A stretch of 64,000 bases of DNA from Toxotes chatareus (lineage: Eukaryota > Chordata > Actinopteri > Toxotidae). The stretch spans positions 310,001 through 374,000 of the forward strand of contig CM028884.1 of the NCBI GenBank assembly GCA_016801885.1. The letters are read 5' to 3'. The notes under the pieces are model-generated. The model searched no databases. It was not told the origin of the DNA and saw nothing but the letters and a program-made list of their open reading frames with translations. Below are positions 9,324-21,860 of this stretch, piece by piece; position 1 is the first letter of the stretch, and each line of letters opens with the position of its first letter. A program made the position numbers and the translations under genes.

Positions 9324-10299
9324 CTACAAACAGTAAACAAAAGTCACACTTGTAGCAAACATATAAATATTGGCCAAAGATACAACAAATGGAACCTAAT
9401 GAAGGAGGCGATGAGACGTTAGTCTAAGTTTGTAGGACCTAACATAAACAACCATTTCTGCCTCAGAGAAACTCTAAAGGAACAGACGGGATTTTCCATC
9501 GTCTTGTTGAAGACACTGACGGACCAACAAACCATCCTGAACCAGAAATTCTAACTTGAATATGTAGAAAAAAGCAGAAATTAGGTTAGTTAATCTCTTC
9601 TCACCTGATCAAAGCATCAGCATTCAGTGATACATTAAATAGACCACTCCTGTCTTGAATTGACAGATCTTATTTGATTCAATCAGAAACATGGATGTAT
9701 CTATGAAACCCTGTCTTCGTACAGCTGCTGCCAGTCGTGTCCTGCGTCATGGACTATGATAAAACATGATGGGTCTCAGTATTTACTGCAAACAGGTCAA
9801 CGCCATATTCAAATCACTCAATGCTCTGGTTGCCAAGACAACATAAAGTGGCTAACGGTTCCTCAAAATGTACTAAAGCAGAAAAAAAAACAAAAAACAA
9901 AACTGGTCTGAGTTGTTTCAGTTATTTCAGGTGTGAGGTCCGGGATAAACCACTTGTATCTATGACTCACCCAGAGCCACCCAACCGGTCAGTGTCGATT
10001 TTTTCGGGCAGATTCTTTAGTTTTTGCGATGATTTGGCCTGTTTCTGTCAGTTAGCTCTGCTAGGCTAAGCTAACTCGTCACTAACTCGTGTGATGGCTT
10101 TCAGTCTATAGTTCTTCACATTACTTCTTTCAAGATTAATTAACTCCACGTAGTTTATCACAGGGATGCTTTAACTGTCGTATTAACCGAGAATATAGAG
10201 CTTTATAATGGTGTCGATCTCCAAAAAGCTAAACAGCCCCAGGTGAGGACACCATGACCCTGGCTCCAAAGGAACTGTCTAACTGTATCTGTGACTCAC

Positions 10300-10426
10300 C
10301 CAGCGCAACGGCTGCCAGACTCGAAACCTGAAATTTGTTCTGCATGAAATAATCCCAGCATCTCCTCATCCAGCTGCGGCCAGTGGTGCCTGAGGTGTCG
10401 GCCTCCTCTGCAGCGTTATTCTTCAT
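10300..10426 (-). pseudogene. SLC1 exon 1 (N-terminus, start of TM1)
   Basis: The ATG at 10426 opens MKNNAAEEADTSG. It continues to MRRCWDYFMQNKFQVSSLAA and VALG at a GTGAGT donor (10299). The SLC1 family starts with a basic segment followed by a hydrophobic TM1 and an exon end at a similar VVLG position. This exon is still open, so decay here is not visible. Upstream, 5'-UTR-like sequence runs to about 10470 and no promoter element is evident. Confidence 0.7.
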
Positions 10427-11796
10427 GTTTTCTACAAACCGACAGCAACAACCGAAATACTCCACTACTAACTACAGCTTTTAATCACAGACCTGTCAGA
10501 TTTGTACAAATCTTTGAACTGTTTTCGATTTTAAATAACGGAGCTATGTGACAAACATGATGAGAATCACGTGACCTGCAAAGGTAGACAGGTCCAATTC
10601 TCTGATCTGATTTATCTGCATTAGACTCTGAATCATGCACTTCATTATCTGTTGGTTTGTTTTAAATGTCAGCTAAAACGACCAATGGCTACAGAAAGAA
10701 TGTAATGTACAGTGACAGAAAACAGGCAACAAACTTTTACATTATAAAATCTAGAAACTGACGAGATGACATGACAGGTGTATGAGGCTTAAATCCACCA
10801 TCAGTTGGTAAGAATTGGAAAAGCTGATAAAATACATTAAAACAAATCATTTTTACTCATCAATTTATCTTTTAATGACTGTCACCAGGTGTCATAGCTG
10901 AACGCCTAGTTGTGTCAGGTACACAAACCAAACCCTAAAAAGGAAGTCCACTGTTCAACAGACAATTACAATACCCCCTTTGCTTTATCTGCTCTGAATG
11001 CTCTGAAATTAATGGCATCCACAGTGTGTGTGCAAAGAAGTATATTTTAAGACATTAGGGAAAGAAAGGCATGAACATAGAGGAGAGTGGCATACACAGA
11101 AACAGACAGTGACAGGATGAGAAAGAAACAGTGAGATTGTTTAAGCACCATGGGGCAGCTGCTGCCATAGTGAACATCTGGCAGTGAAGTCCATGGCAAG
11201 CTCAAGCTGACACATCTGACGGGCTCTCCGGTCTTTGCACAAATCTGATTGGATTCCAGGTTAAACAAGGTCAGGAGGGATAACATGGGGGATGGCAGGG
11301 TCTGGCTGGGGCTCACACACACACACATGCATCTGCATCTGATGACAGATGTGAAGATGTGCACCCAGCATGCACATACAGACTTGGTTTTGTATCATGG
11401 CATCTTGAACAGTCAGGAGACCTGCACTCATCCAAAATTTGGAAATTTGGTTCTGAGCTATTTGTAAAGATGTTTTTTTTTGTCTCACCTGAACAGATGT
11501 GTGTGTGTGTGTGTGTGTGTGTGCATGGTGAGATCAGGGCAGCAGTGATTCTCACATTTGTTCCTACCCTTGGCTTTCATTCTGCACCCTGTCAGTGCAA
11601 TCCCGCTGAAGGCTGCAGACATGTGACTCATTTGCACTCATTCTTGGTCATGACATTGACCAAGCCTAGATTATACTCAGCCTGCTTAGAGCAGACATAC
11701 AGGCAACAACATAATCTCAAGTAAAAACTCCACTGTGAAAAGCTGCGAGAGAAACACGCCACTGAAATGAAGAGACATAAACTGCAGGGGGTGGAA
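10427..11796. other. Non-coding stretch upstream of SLC1 pseudogene
   Basis: No convincing coding sequence. It holds a short CA run near 11314-11326 and a (TG)13 microsatellite at 11498-11523. Open frames here are short and include the simple repeats. Confidence 0.6.
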
Positions 11797-12093
11797 ATTC
11801 AATTCAGTTTTATTTATATAGCGCCTTCCACAATCAAACTTGTCTCAAAGCGCTTTACAGAGACCCAGAGCCTGACCCCAGAGCAAGCACTTAAGGCAAC
11901 AGTGGCAAGGAAAAACTCCCTTTTAACAGGAAGAAACCTTGAGCAGGCTCAACCTTAACCTGGCTCAAATGGGGGACCATCTTGCCCATGGCCGGGCTGG
12001 GTGAAAGGAGGAAGATAGGACAGCTGGGAATGGAGGAGAGGAGGAGAAGGACATGCAGCATACCATACCAAAGTACCTGTGAAAGTACTGGTT
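11797..12093 (-). repeat. 3' tail of Penelope-like element
   Basis: Read on the plus strand it starts ATTCAATTCAGTTTTATTTA, then TATAGCGCCTTCC, then AAAGCGCTTTACAGAG, AAAAACTCCCTTTTAACAGG and AGAAACCT. These blocks belong to a very common teleost repeat, by memory. Here the block follows directly on the GIY-YIG reading frame on the minus strand, which suggests that the common repeat is the 3' end of this element group. Confidence 0.65.
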
Positions 12094-13134
12094 TCACCTG
12101 ACCATTGTTGTGGTCCCCAGTGAACAACAGTCGTCAGGCCCCTGTGCCCCTGTTAGCATCTCGTGTGAACGACAGTCGTTAGGGTCAGGTGAGCCCCTGG
12201 TGGATGACAATCGTTGAGAGTCGCTGAGGTCTGAGGTTAAGTTGTTGACTTTCCTGGGTACAGATGAAAGGGCGACATTGTAAATGGGGGATAGGTGGTG
12301 TCGCAGACTGCCTGCCCTGTTTAGTGATGGCTTCTCCACTTTTACATAGATGGCTTCTTTGACTCCTCTTTCAAACCATCTGTCCTCCCTGTCCAAGATT
12401 TTGACATTGCTGTCTTCAAAGGAGTGTGCCTTTTCCTTTAGATGGGAGTAGACAGCTGAGACTGGACTTGAGGAGTTTGCCCTTCTGTGTTGGGCCATGC
12501 GTTTGTTTAAAGGTTGTTTTGTTTCCCCAATATATAGGTCCTTGCATTCCTCACTGCATTTGACCGCATATATTAGGTTGCTTTTTTGATTGTGTGGTGT
12601 CTTGTTCTTAGGATGTACCAGTTTCTGTCTGAGAGTGTTGCTGGGTTTGAAACATACAGGGATTTGATGTTTGTTGAAAATCCTCCTGATTTTCTCTGAG
12701 ACCCCAAACACATATAGAATGACAATGTTTTTGCATTTATCTTTTATTTTCTCAGCATCCTCCCTGTTGGTATTCTTTCTGGAGCGTGTTGTTGTTTTGC
12801 CAAATGTCCAACTTGGATAGCCACAAGTATTCAGAGCTCCCTTTATATGCTTATGTTCTTCTGCTTGGGCCCTAGTGGAGGTTGGTATGTTGTCAGCCCT
12901 GTGTTGCAAGGTTCTGAAAACTCCCAGTTTGGGCTCCAGTGGATGATGTGAGTGAAAGAGTGCAAATATTTCATGATAATATTTGAGATTGTGTAAAATT
13001 TTAAGGGTGTCCGAAGTCTTTTTTTCCACCACTGTCATTGTAAATCCAGAGCTGTGACAATGAACAGGGCTCACTGTCCCAGCATTTACAGACAGTGTAG
13101 TTTCACTTTGTAGGGGATTTTGTAAGCGGAACAT
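12094..13134 (-). pseudogene. Penelope-like element, C-terminal RT edge and GIY-YIG domain
   Basis: A 346-codon open frame without an upstream RT core. SHHPLEPKLGVFRTLQHRA follows the place where RT ends in Penelope-like elements, then HIKGALNTCGYPSW and PSNTLRQKLVHPKNKTP. The GIY-YIG nuclease reads LIYAVKCSEECKDLYIGETK (with the paired tyrosines), an arginine in NKRMAQHRR, a glutamate in GVKEAIYV and SLNRAG. This nuclease nicks target DNA during insertion. The element is 5'-truncated: sequence before about residue 45 does not resemble the RT domain. The frame itself is intact, so the copy may be fairly young. Poseidon/Neptune-type membership is likely but not tested. Confidence 0.85.
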
Positions 13135-14760
13135 CTTATCAATTTTGGCTGTCAGAAATAATTAATAATTATATGAAGTATCAGGATGTAATTTACATGA
13201 GTTTACATCACCTCTGGGAACCACTTATAAAAAGTAAAAGAATAGCCAATTCACTTATTCAGTCTCAAAATATAATAACTTTCAATTTGTACCTCTGATG
13301 AATAATTTAATAAGTACAACCAAAATTACAAAAAAAATGCAAATAAAAGTCAAGGATTAGGAGTTTTACAGTTTTTCATTCCTGTGAAACATGAAATAGA
13401 AGAACAGACTTATTAAAAGGCATTTATTCATCAAATAAGAAAAAGGAAAACAATAATTTAACAAATGGGACTTATTTTACACTATATGAGGGGAAAAGAC
13501 AAAAACACAATGGCTGACTCAAAATGGTGACTGGGACCATATGGCTTAAATAAAGGAAACTACAAACACATGTGGAATCGGAGATGACTACTAGGGCCTA
13601 ATGCAATGTGGGAGAGAGAGAGAGTATGTTTCTTTATGTGACCCAACTCAGAATGTAGAGAGGCCTGAGGAATTAAAATCATGAACCTCAAGGCAATATA
13701 ACTAACTACTACTGACTGGTGACACAAATAATACAACAGTTCAAAGGAAGAGCGGCAGACAAGCATTAAAAACAAATAATTAGTTTATTTAAATCAAGAT
13801 GGTTAAAACAGGAGGGGGGAGAGCCAAGAGGCCTAAAAGAACAAAAACACTCAGGTAGTACAATTGATAGCTTTTATTCTACAAAGATAAGCCTAAAGCT
13901 ATTTCCTTTTTAGCACCAACCAACCACTATAATAAAAGCTTAAAACAAAGGTAGAGTCCTTACTGTGGGGAGATCGTATCGCGTTCAGCTAATACTTACA
14001 CCATGTGCTCACCTGGTGCCCACTAGGAGATAATTCAATCACTGCAAGGTTTTAAGCACTGCACTACACAACAAAGTTCAAACATGCCTATGTGACCACC
14101 ACCATTTATATCACCACACAGCATGCAGAAATGTGTACCTAGCGAAACGACCCCCCACAGACTGGCCCTCTACCTAAAAATAAAAACAATGTAAAATCAG
14201 TTGGTTCTGCTAAATCAAACAAATAAAATGAATAAGACAGGACTTATATAGAGAATAAAAACAACAAGTGAAGCAGAGACATTCGATGAATAAAAGAGCC
14301 ACTCAGGCAAAGCAGCAGTCTGGATCTGGGCCTGTAAAGGTGACAAGCACTATTAAAAAAATGTGTGTTCATACATATATAGGACATAGCCCCACTACAC
14401 TACCTTTAAATAAGTTACATACTTAAGGATGTGGGGGGGGGGGCTACTATGGAATCCCCTAGCTCTGTCTGGTTCTGTGGTCAAAGCTCAACCAGGTGCA
14501 CTCCTCAGTCTTCCTGTCAGATGCAAACACATATTACTAAGGAGCACAGGGAAAGAGCTAAGTTTAATTTAGCCACAGCCTACCTCTTGAGCATCCAAAG
14601 CCTACAAGCTCACAGGACTACAATGATCTGCACACACACCAAAGCACAGCTAGCAGGAGGCCTCAGACAAAGGAAGCGCTGCACTCTCACCTGGCTTTTT
14701 AAAGGTAGGCATATCTATCCCCACCCATTCCTGGGTGGAGTTACAAACCTGAACTAGGCC
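13135..14760. other. Unclassified AT-rich stretch
   Basis: No gene recognised. Features visible are many A-rich runs, a GA run near 13613, a G run at 14433-14442, and patches such as CTACCTTTAAATAAG. It could be a further repeat family, perhaps belonging to the Penelope-like element or an old LTR, but I cannot show paired ends. Confidence 0.4.
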
Positions 14761-17700
14761 TCTAGGCCTAACTCAACCCTCACATTTATCTAAGGCCAAT
14801 TCATATCGGATAAAGGTGCCAGGTTAGAAGAGAGGTTAGTTAGTTAGATGTACTTGGATTTTAGTGGAAAGAATAAACAGGGATATGTTGGACTGTGTAC
14901 TGTAGGGCACCCAGAAGCTGAGGATCCAGTATTTTCCTGCCGTCTCCCTCTGAAACTAAATAAGAGAGGAGAGGTCTTCTAAGGGAAACAGGGACCTTTC
15001 CTGTTAGCCAGGTTTATGGCTGCATGCCTGAAGCTCAGATTATATTCCCTGTCATTCTCCAGGACCCCAGAGCTGGGCATGCCCCAGATGGAGCTAGGTC
15101 TCAGGTGCATCCATTGCTTCCTGGACAGGGCAGAGGCTAAGTTGGAGCCTATGGAAGGAGCAATGATGGTGAAGCATTAGCTGACTTTGTCTTTGCCATC
15201 AGGCAAGCTTCATGATTCAAAGGAGCCTGTAGAACCACTGCCTGCTATGTCCTGCATTGCAATAGTGCATTGACTCATCCTGTGCAGGAAGGGCAATCCT
15301 TGAGAATCATACAACATCCTGGCTACCTGTTGGACAGTTCCAGGAGCCAAAACACATTCTCTACCACAAAGTAAATGCTGTTAGGATGTCTCTAGAGCCT
15401 CAGACAGCAGTAAAGCGAATTGCCATTGCGAATTGTGATCAGTATAAATGCCCCAGATGAGGCAACATTGGTGAGGGAAAATTTAACAGCCTACTTTTCC
15501 TCCCCGGTGCTGGTTTGGCCGACATCCATAGAGCCCTACACTCAAATCTCTTCCTGGGCCTAATCTAAAAAACCCACAAAGATTCTTTTCAGAGCCACCT
15601 AAAACCACAAGGAAGAGCACAGTCATTAATCTGAATTGATTGATCTGTAGAGGAAGAACCATAAGCTTCATTAGTCACATCTGTCATGACCTGATATCTA
15701 CTCTCTGACTTTTTTAAGGCCTCTGGGCTCCAGCTGTCCCGTTGTATAACCACGCCAAGAAGTGGATTTTCTATGAAGGACTTGTATCCAATCTAATGTT
15801 GATCTTGTCTAATTAAAACATCTACAATCTATTATTGTCTACATTATGTTAAGAGAAGTGAAAATGTTAGATAAACTCAAATTACAAAGTACTAGAAAAC
15901 TGTTAATGATAAATTAATGTGATATAATCGAGGTAATCTGAACAAACTGAAATGCTTTTGAAAAAAAAACACGTTCATACTAAGGGGAACTCTGTGAGTT
16001 ACAGCTTTCTCCTTTACAGCTCAGCATGTTGTGGTGCCTTTCACATGCCTTATTGTCACTTGTAATCGTCCGTGTGGAATCAGCCATCTCAGTGATGTAA
16101 GAGGATTCTCAGAAAATCTCCATTTCCATCATCCTCTCTGTTCAGGGTACTTAGGATGACGGCTTATTGGTGTGATGACAGAGAAAGGTGAGACACTGTG
16201 CAGGGGCATGGTCCAGTGTCATGATGCAGGGCATGGTGCACGGGTGGGAGGAGGGGGAACAAAATGATGGAGGAACAACAGGCAGAGGAGAGATACAAAT
16301 TGGTCGAGGAACAAAAAGGTGGGAGGATCATTCAAATGAGGCCGTGCAAAGACCGCTGCTGATATGTTGGTGGAAAAAGTGTCATAGATTTTGCCCTGAG
16401 AACAGACGTCTCAGAACCATGTTTGGATTCATCTTCAAACCTAAACAAACTATTTTAATCTAACACTCTGTGGACAAACAAAGCTGTGTACAACAAAATT
16501 GGGAATTGGCAAAGGACAAACCAAAGAAGTAAATTCTTAAATTCTGTGTATCTGAGAACATGGCCGAGCATTTTGTTGAGGCCAAACATAGCACATCATT
16601 TTTCTTTCACGTTGTTAGCCTTGAAAAAAAAATACAAATAAGCGCCATCAGACGGTGATATTCCAAAATGTCTCTCCCTGTACTTAACCTGTTGTCACAT
16701 TTCACTGTTATTGGCTCAGCTGTTTCAGAGTGATGAGACCAGTGATTGCCATTTATTTCTGACCTCTCCCTTTGATCTAGCTTCACCTTCCCTCAGCTCT
16801 TTTACATTTGTACTCCTGCACAAACATGGACCTAAACTGCAGATGGAGATGCTCAAAGTCTATGAGACCAAGACCAACCACTCTGCCCTTGTTGTTGTGC
16901 AATAATACAGATCCACATTAATGATCACACTGCCCCACATTTGTCACGTTGGGCTCTTACCAGACTGATGCTGCAGTGTTTCATACTGTTACAAACTGTG
17001 GTTTTGGGGGATTCTGAACAGGAGAGGCTGGTGGCGCGTGTCCATAGACTTTATGTAGCAATATTAAGGTAAATCTAATAGTTTGATTCTTCTTATAGAA
17101 TTATCAGACAAAATGCTACATTCCAAGGCAATGCAGTAATGGTTGATGCTCTTCTCTGTGCACTGAGTTACAACAATCAGCCTCTGTAGCACACACCTGT
17201 CTAAGCGTCACCCTTTGAGTACTTGAGTACATACGCACACACAAAAAACCCAATGTTTTTATAGTGATAACGGTTATAGTAATAACGGTTAATGTATCTT
17301 TTACTTGCACCCCTGGATGAGGGCAAAGCTATTGTGTGTGTGTGTGTGTGTGTGTGTGTGCACTTACCAACCCAGCTAAGTCCGGACTTCGGTGTCGTCA
17401 CACATTCACCAACAGTGGACCGCAAAACTAACAGGGGACATTTTTTAGGTCCCCACTTGAACATGCCTTAAATCAGCCTAAAATCATGTCTAACATGCTC
17501 TGGTAAGGTTTATTAATTTTTTTCCAAGAGGTCCACTGTTGGTGTGTGAGTGTTTAAGTACCTACTCACGAGTGCCCCTACTGGTTTGAACAATGAATTT
17601 CACCCACCCATTACACACACGTCGCTTTTCACACTCCTCAAGCTCAGCTTCTTTTCACACTCCTCAAGCTCAGATTCAATGGTCTTAGATTTCACTGTAA

Positions 17701-18420
17701 AGGGTTACACTAAAGGGTTACCTAGAATGCAGAATATAAATTAATGTTTTAGAATCTAAAAGGAGGAGGAAATAAAAATTTCAGCAGTAAGACACTGTTT
17801 TAGTTTAAATGAATCACAAAAAGCAAACAACAAAAAAAAAAAAACAGACTATGTTTAATTTTTGTTCCCAAAATACTGGTTTGACTACATTTCACATTTC
17901 ATCGCAGGTTTTTTTTTTTACTTTGTGTGCTCAGTCTAAACTGAGATGGAATTAAAGGAGTTTAAAGACATTTTAAAATAGTCAAATTAACCAGGATACG
18001 ACATAAAATGAAAAGACAGTGTTAAAATTAGTTATTTTAAGTTCATCCAATTTTACTAGACCTAAAAAAATAGTTTCAATCAATTTATTTATGTAATTGT
18101 ATCCCCAAGGTTCTCAAAAGGTCCACACTTGCACTGTACCGAATGACATTGGTCCCCTGTTATATGGCTCGTGATGACACAAGTGCATCATGGAGCAACA
18201 TTCAAACTCATGCATGAAAAAGAGGAAATGAATATTTCTTATATATTCATATTCTTTTCAAAACCTAAATGAAACAATTTTATATATTAGCTTTAATTTT
18301 ATATAATAAATATAAACTTTAGGAACACAAATCTCTACTTCTTACTCTACTGTTCTTTACTAATTATCTCCATTTTTGTCATGGATGAAAACATTTTTAT
18401 AAATACTTGACCTATTAATA
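14761..18420. other. Non-coding stretch with small repeats
   Basis: No coding sequence recognised. A TG microsatellite lies at 17333-17361 and a two-copy 26-bp repeat (CTTTTCACACTCCTCAAGCT) at 17625-17673. Sequence is otherwise unique-looking and AT-rich. Confidence 0.6.
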
Positions 18421-18459
18421 CGACTACTACTTTATTGCTGGTTCTAATAATTTACAGCC

Positions 18460-19160
18460 GACCTGTCCTAGAGGATGCTGCTGGCTCTGGAAAGGTTACT
18501 ACAAGCTAATATGACTGTGGCACTGTCTAAAAGTTAGAATTAGAATTAGTCACGGTCATGTTTTAATCCACCTCTATGTCCGTTTCTGCTGAGTTTCAGC
18601 AGAAATGTACATATTTGTGTCTTCTCAAATATGATGTCATACTACAGTGATACTTTTCATGACCATGCATGCTTAGGGGCATCTGTGTCATGTCTTAGGA
18701 CCATTCATTTTCATTTGGATAAGTTTGGCTACAGCAGTTGCAGAAAGGTTCAGTTGCACAAACCTGGGCTTATCCTATTCAATGCCTTTTTCTGAATACT
18801 TGACATACTACTACTACTTTATTGCTGGTTCTATTAAATTATTTTCTGAAAGATTTTTTTAAAGAAAAGGTACAAAAGAAAAAGTCCTCTACACTGAAGT
18901 AGTGACATGACCAGACCCCATGTGCTTCACAGATCCCAACTCTGAGGTAACTCAAAGTGTTGTCTTTGAGAAGTGAGAGACTTGGAGTGGGTGAGGGTGT
19001 AAAAATCAGATCCAGGCAATCTATGACAACCTGTGTCTGTCCCTGTCTGTCTGCAGAGTGGGGGATGGTTTCCAGTAAGCTGACGATGGTCGTTAGGCCA
19101 CAATGGGCTTCAAGCTTGCTAAACAAGTTGCAAAGATGTTCAAGTGAAGGAAACTGTAAT
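18460..19160. repeat. Long direct repeat, copy 1
   Basis: ACCTGTCCTAGAGGATGCTG at 18461 begins about 700 bp that recur at 19640-20325. Shared landmarks include TTCATGACCATGCATGCTTA and GACGATGGTCGTTAGGCCAC. On the minus strand an open frame (19126-18839) reads AHCGLTTIVSLLETIP, but its twin has a stop, so coding is doubtful. Confidence 0.9.
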
Positions 19161-19639
19161 TTACCCTGGCTGAATGTTCATAGGAAAGTGCCTATTCCAC
19201 ACCAATAGCTTTAAGGACCATGTCTGACATGTTGACATAAATGTGGGGATATTGCTGCACATTGTAGCTTCTATGTCTCACTTTGCACTACCTGTCTTTA
19301 GTCTCATGAAGTGAGTTGTATATTTGCGTCTCAAAAACCAGGACAATGGCTTGTGTTTAAATCTTTCATTTTGATTGCAGTCCTTTGGATTACAGTCACA
19401 GCCTGTCTCTGTGACATTCTTGCTGCTTCCAACCTTACAGGTGATTGGTATTGGCTCTGAATGCCTGCCATTTGTTGAAAAATATCAATCCATTTTGATA
19501 ATGCTGCACCAACAAAGAGAGAGGATTTTTGTATCAACATTAATAATGATCAGATGTCATTGGTATGGGTGTTTGCATGAAGAATAACACCATCCCTATA
19601 TAAAAATCCATGCAGACAAAAGTAAAGAATTTACATCTG

Positions 19640-20325
19640 ACCTGTCCTAGAGGATGCTGCTGGCTCTGGAAAGGTTACTACAAGCTAATATGACTTTGGC
19701 ACTGTCTAAAAGTTAGAATTAGAATTAGTCATGGTCATGTTTTAATCCACCTCTATGTACATTTCTGCTGAGTTTCAGCAGAAATATGATGAATATGATG
19801 TTATACTACAGTGATACTTTTCATGACCATGCATGCTTAGGGGCATCTGTGTCATGTCTTAGGACCATTCATTTTCATTTGGATAAGTTTGGCTACAGCA
19901 GTTGCAGAAAGGTTCAGTTGCACAAACCTGGGCTTATCCTATTCAATGCCTTTTTTCTGAATACTTGACATATTACTACTACTTTATTGCTGGTTCTATT
20001 AAATTATTTTCTGAAAGATTTTTTTTTAAGAAAAGTTACAAAAGAAAAAGTCCTCTACACTGAAGTAGTGACATGACCAGACCCCATGTGCTTCACAGAT
20101 CCCAACTCTGAGGTAACTCAAAGTGTTGTCTTTGAGAAGTGAGAGACTTGGAGTGGGTGAGGGGTGTAAATCAGATCCAGGCAATCTATGACAACCTAAG
20201 TCTGTCCCTGTCTGTCTGCAGAGCGGGGGATGGTTTCCAGTAAGCTGACGATGGTCGTTAGGCCACAATGGGCTTCAAGCTTGCTAAACAAGTTGCAAAG
20301 ATGTTCAAGTGAAGGAATCTGTAAC
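19640..20325. repeat. Long direct repeat, copy 2
   Basis: This is the second copy of the 18460 unit, offset by 1179 bp and differing by scattered substitutions and small indels. It runs straight into the 416-bp tandem array, whose monomers share short blocks with it (TTTCATTTGGATAA and GGGCTTATCCTATTCAA). The array probably arose from a shortened version of this unit. Confidence 0.9.
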
Positions 20326-20330
20326 ACACT

Positions 20331-21860
20331 TGAAGACTGATAATGAACATGTCAATTTTGATAGATTCAGTGGTATGGGTGTTTGCATGAAGAATAACAC
20401 AATATAAAAAACATTAATTTTTCATTTGGATAATTTGGGCTTATCCTATTCAAAGCCAAGTGTACTTGTAATTCTACTTGCAAACAGTGGAATACTCTCT
20501 AAAGCCACTGTAGTCTCTGCAGAGACATAACAGGAATCACTATCACTGCAAAAGCAAAACCAACCAAAATTCACAATTCACACATTTCTGTGACAGTGAC
20601 CACGTCTTTTACTGTCCTAATGTATACATACATGCAGGAATGTGTCGTTTCACACCATTTAACTGGGGACCTGTATCATTTTGTTCTTTACAATACAAGT
20701 GGGGACTAACTTTTTTGTTCAGTTCCATAAAAATGTTTGACACACCTGAAGACTGATAATGAACATGTCCATTTTGACAGATTCGGTGGTATGGGTGTTT
20801 GCATGAAGAATTCCTATATAAAAAAACATTCACTTTTCATTTGGATAATTTGGGCTTATCCTATTCAAAGCCAAGTGTACTTGTAATTATACTTGCAAAC
20901 AGTGGAATACTCTCTAAAGCCACTGTAGTCTCTGCAGAGACATAACAGGAATCACTATCACTGCAAAAGCAAAACCAACCAAAAATTCACAATTCACACA
21001 TTTCTGTGACAGTGACCACGTCTTTTACTGTCCTAATGTATACATACATGCAGGAATGTGTCGTTTCACACCATTTAACTGGGGACCTGTATCGTTTTGT
21101 TCTTTACAATACAAGTGGGGACTAACTTTTTTGTTCAGTTCCATAAAAATGTTTGACACACCTGAAGACTGATAATGAACATGCCCATTTTGACAGATTC
21201 GGTGGTATGGGTGTTTGCATGAAGAATAACACAATTCCTATATAAAAAAAACATTCACTTTTCATTTGGATAATTTGGGCTTATCCTATTCAAAGCCAAG
21301 TGTACTTGTAATTATACTTGCAAACAGTGGAATACTATCTAAAGCCACTATAGTCTCTGCATAGACATAACAGGAATCACTATCACTGCAAAACCAACCA
21401 AAATTCACAATTCACACATTTCTGTGACAGTGACCACGTCTTTTACTGTCCTAATGTATACATACATGCAGGAATGTGAGTGTCGTTTCAAACCATTTAT
21501 CTGGGGACCTGTATCATTTTGCTCTTTACAATGCAAGTGGGGACTAACTTTTTGCTCAGTTCCATAAAAATGTTTGACACACCTGATGACTGATAATGAA
21601 CATGTCCATTTTGATAGATTCCATTTTGATAGATATGATCAGATTCGTTGGTATGGGTGTTTGCATGAAGAATAACACAATTCCTATAAACATTAATTTT
21701 TCATTTGGATAATTTGGGCTTATCCTATTCAAAGCCAGTTGTACTTGTATTTTTAGTTACAAACAATGGAATACTCTGTAAAGGTACTGTAGTCTCTGCA
21801 GAGACAGAACAGGAACCACTATCACTGCAAAAGCAAAACCAACCAAACATTAACAATTGT
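20331..21860. repeat. Tandem array, 416-bp monomer, about 3.7 copies
   Basis: Monomers start at 20331, 20747, 21163 and 21584 with TGAAGACTGATAATGAAC or a one-base variant. The last is truncated near 21860. Every full monomer carries GGTATGGGTGTTTGCATGAA and GACCACGTCTTTTACTGTCC. Monomer similarity is high by eye, so the array is recent or homogenised. No coding sequence is evident. Confidence 0.95.

Larger units (their letters stand above)
8159..10426 (-). pseudogene. SLC1-family amino-acid transporter pseudogene
   Basis: Six pieces on the minus strand, in gene order, match the SLC1 (EAAT/ASCT) family: 10426-10300, 9323-9240, 9095-8914, 8801-8561, 8476-8282 and 8251-8159. The family hallmark NMDGTALYE is present. 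The later introns are short (84-144 bp), have GT-AG ends and keep phase-2 junctions. Lesions: in-frame stops at 9310-9308, 9080-9078 and 8628-8626, single-base losses near 8788 and near 8683, a 30-bp residual intron with a frameshift after it, and loss of the 3' end at the LINE border. I could not find the exons for transmembrane segments 1-3. Wording such as ALLTALLISSS and a Cys before YLPF recalls SLC1A1 (EAAT3), but the paralogue (including fish slc1a8/slc1a9) is unresolved. Confidence 0.88.

Noticed and set aside
9560..9660. Possible SLC1 TM2-3 exon ending TTGATCAG/GTGAGA (frame GVVYLMYH)
   Set aside because: The match to the family's AVVYYF segment is too short and is followed by stops. 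Not strong enough to annotate.
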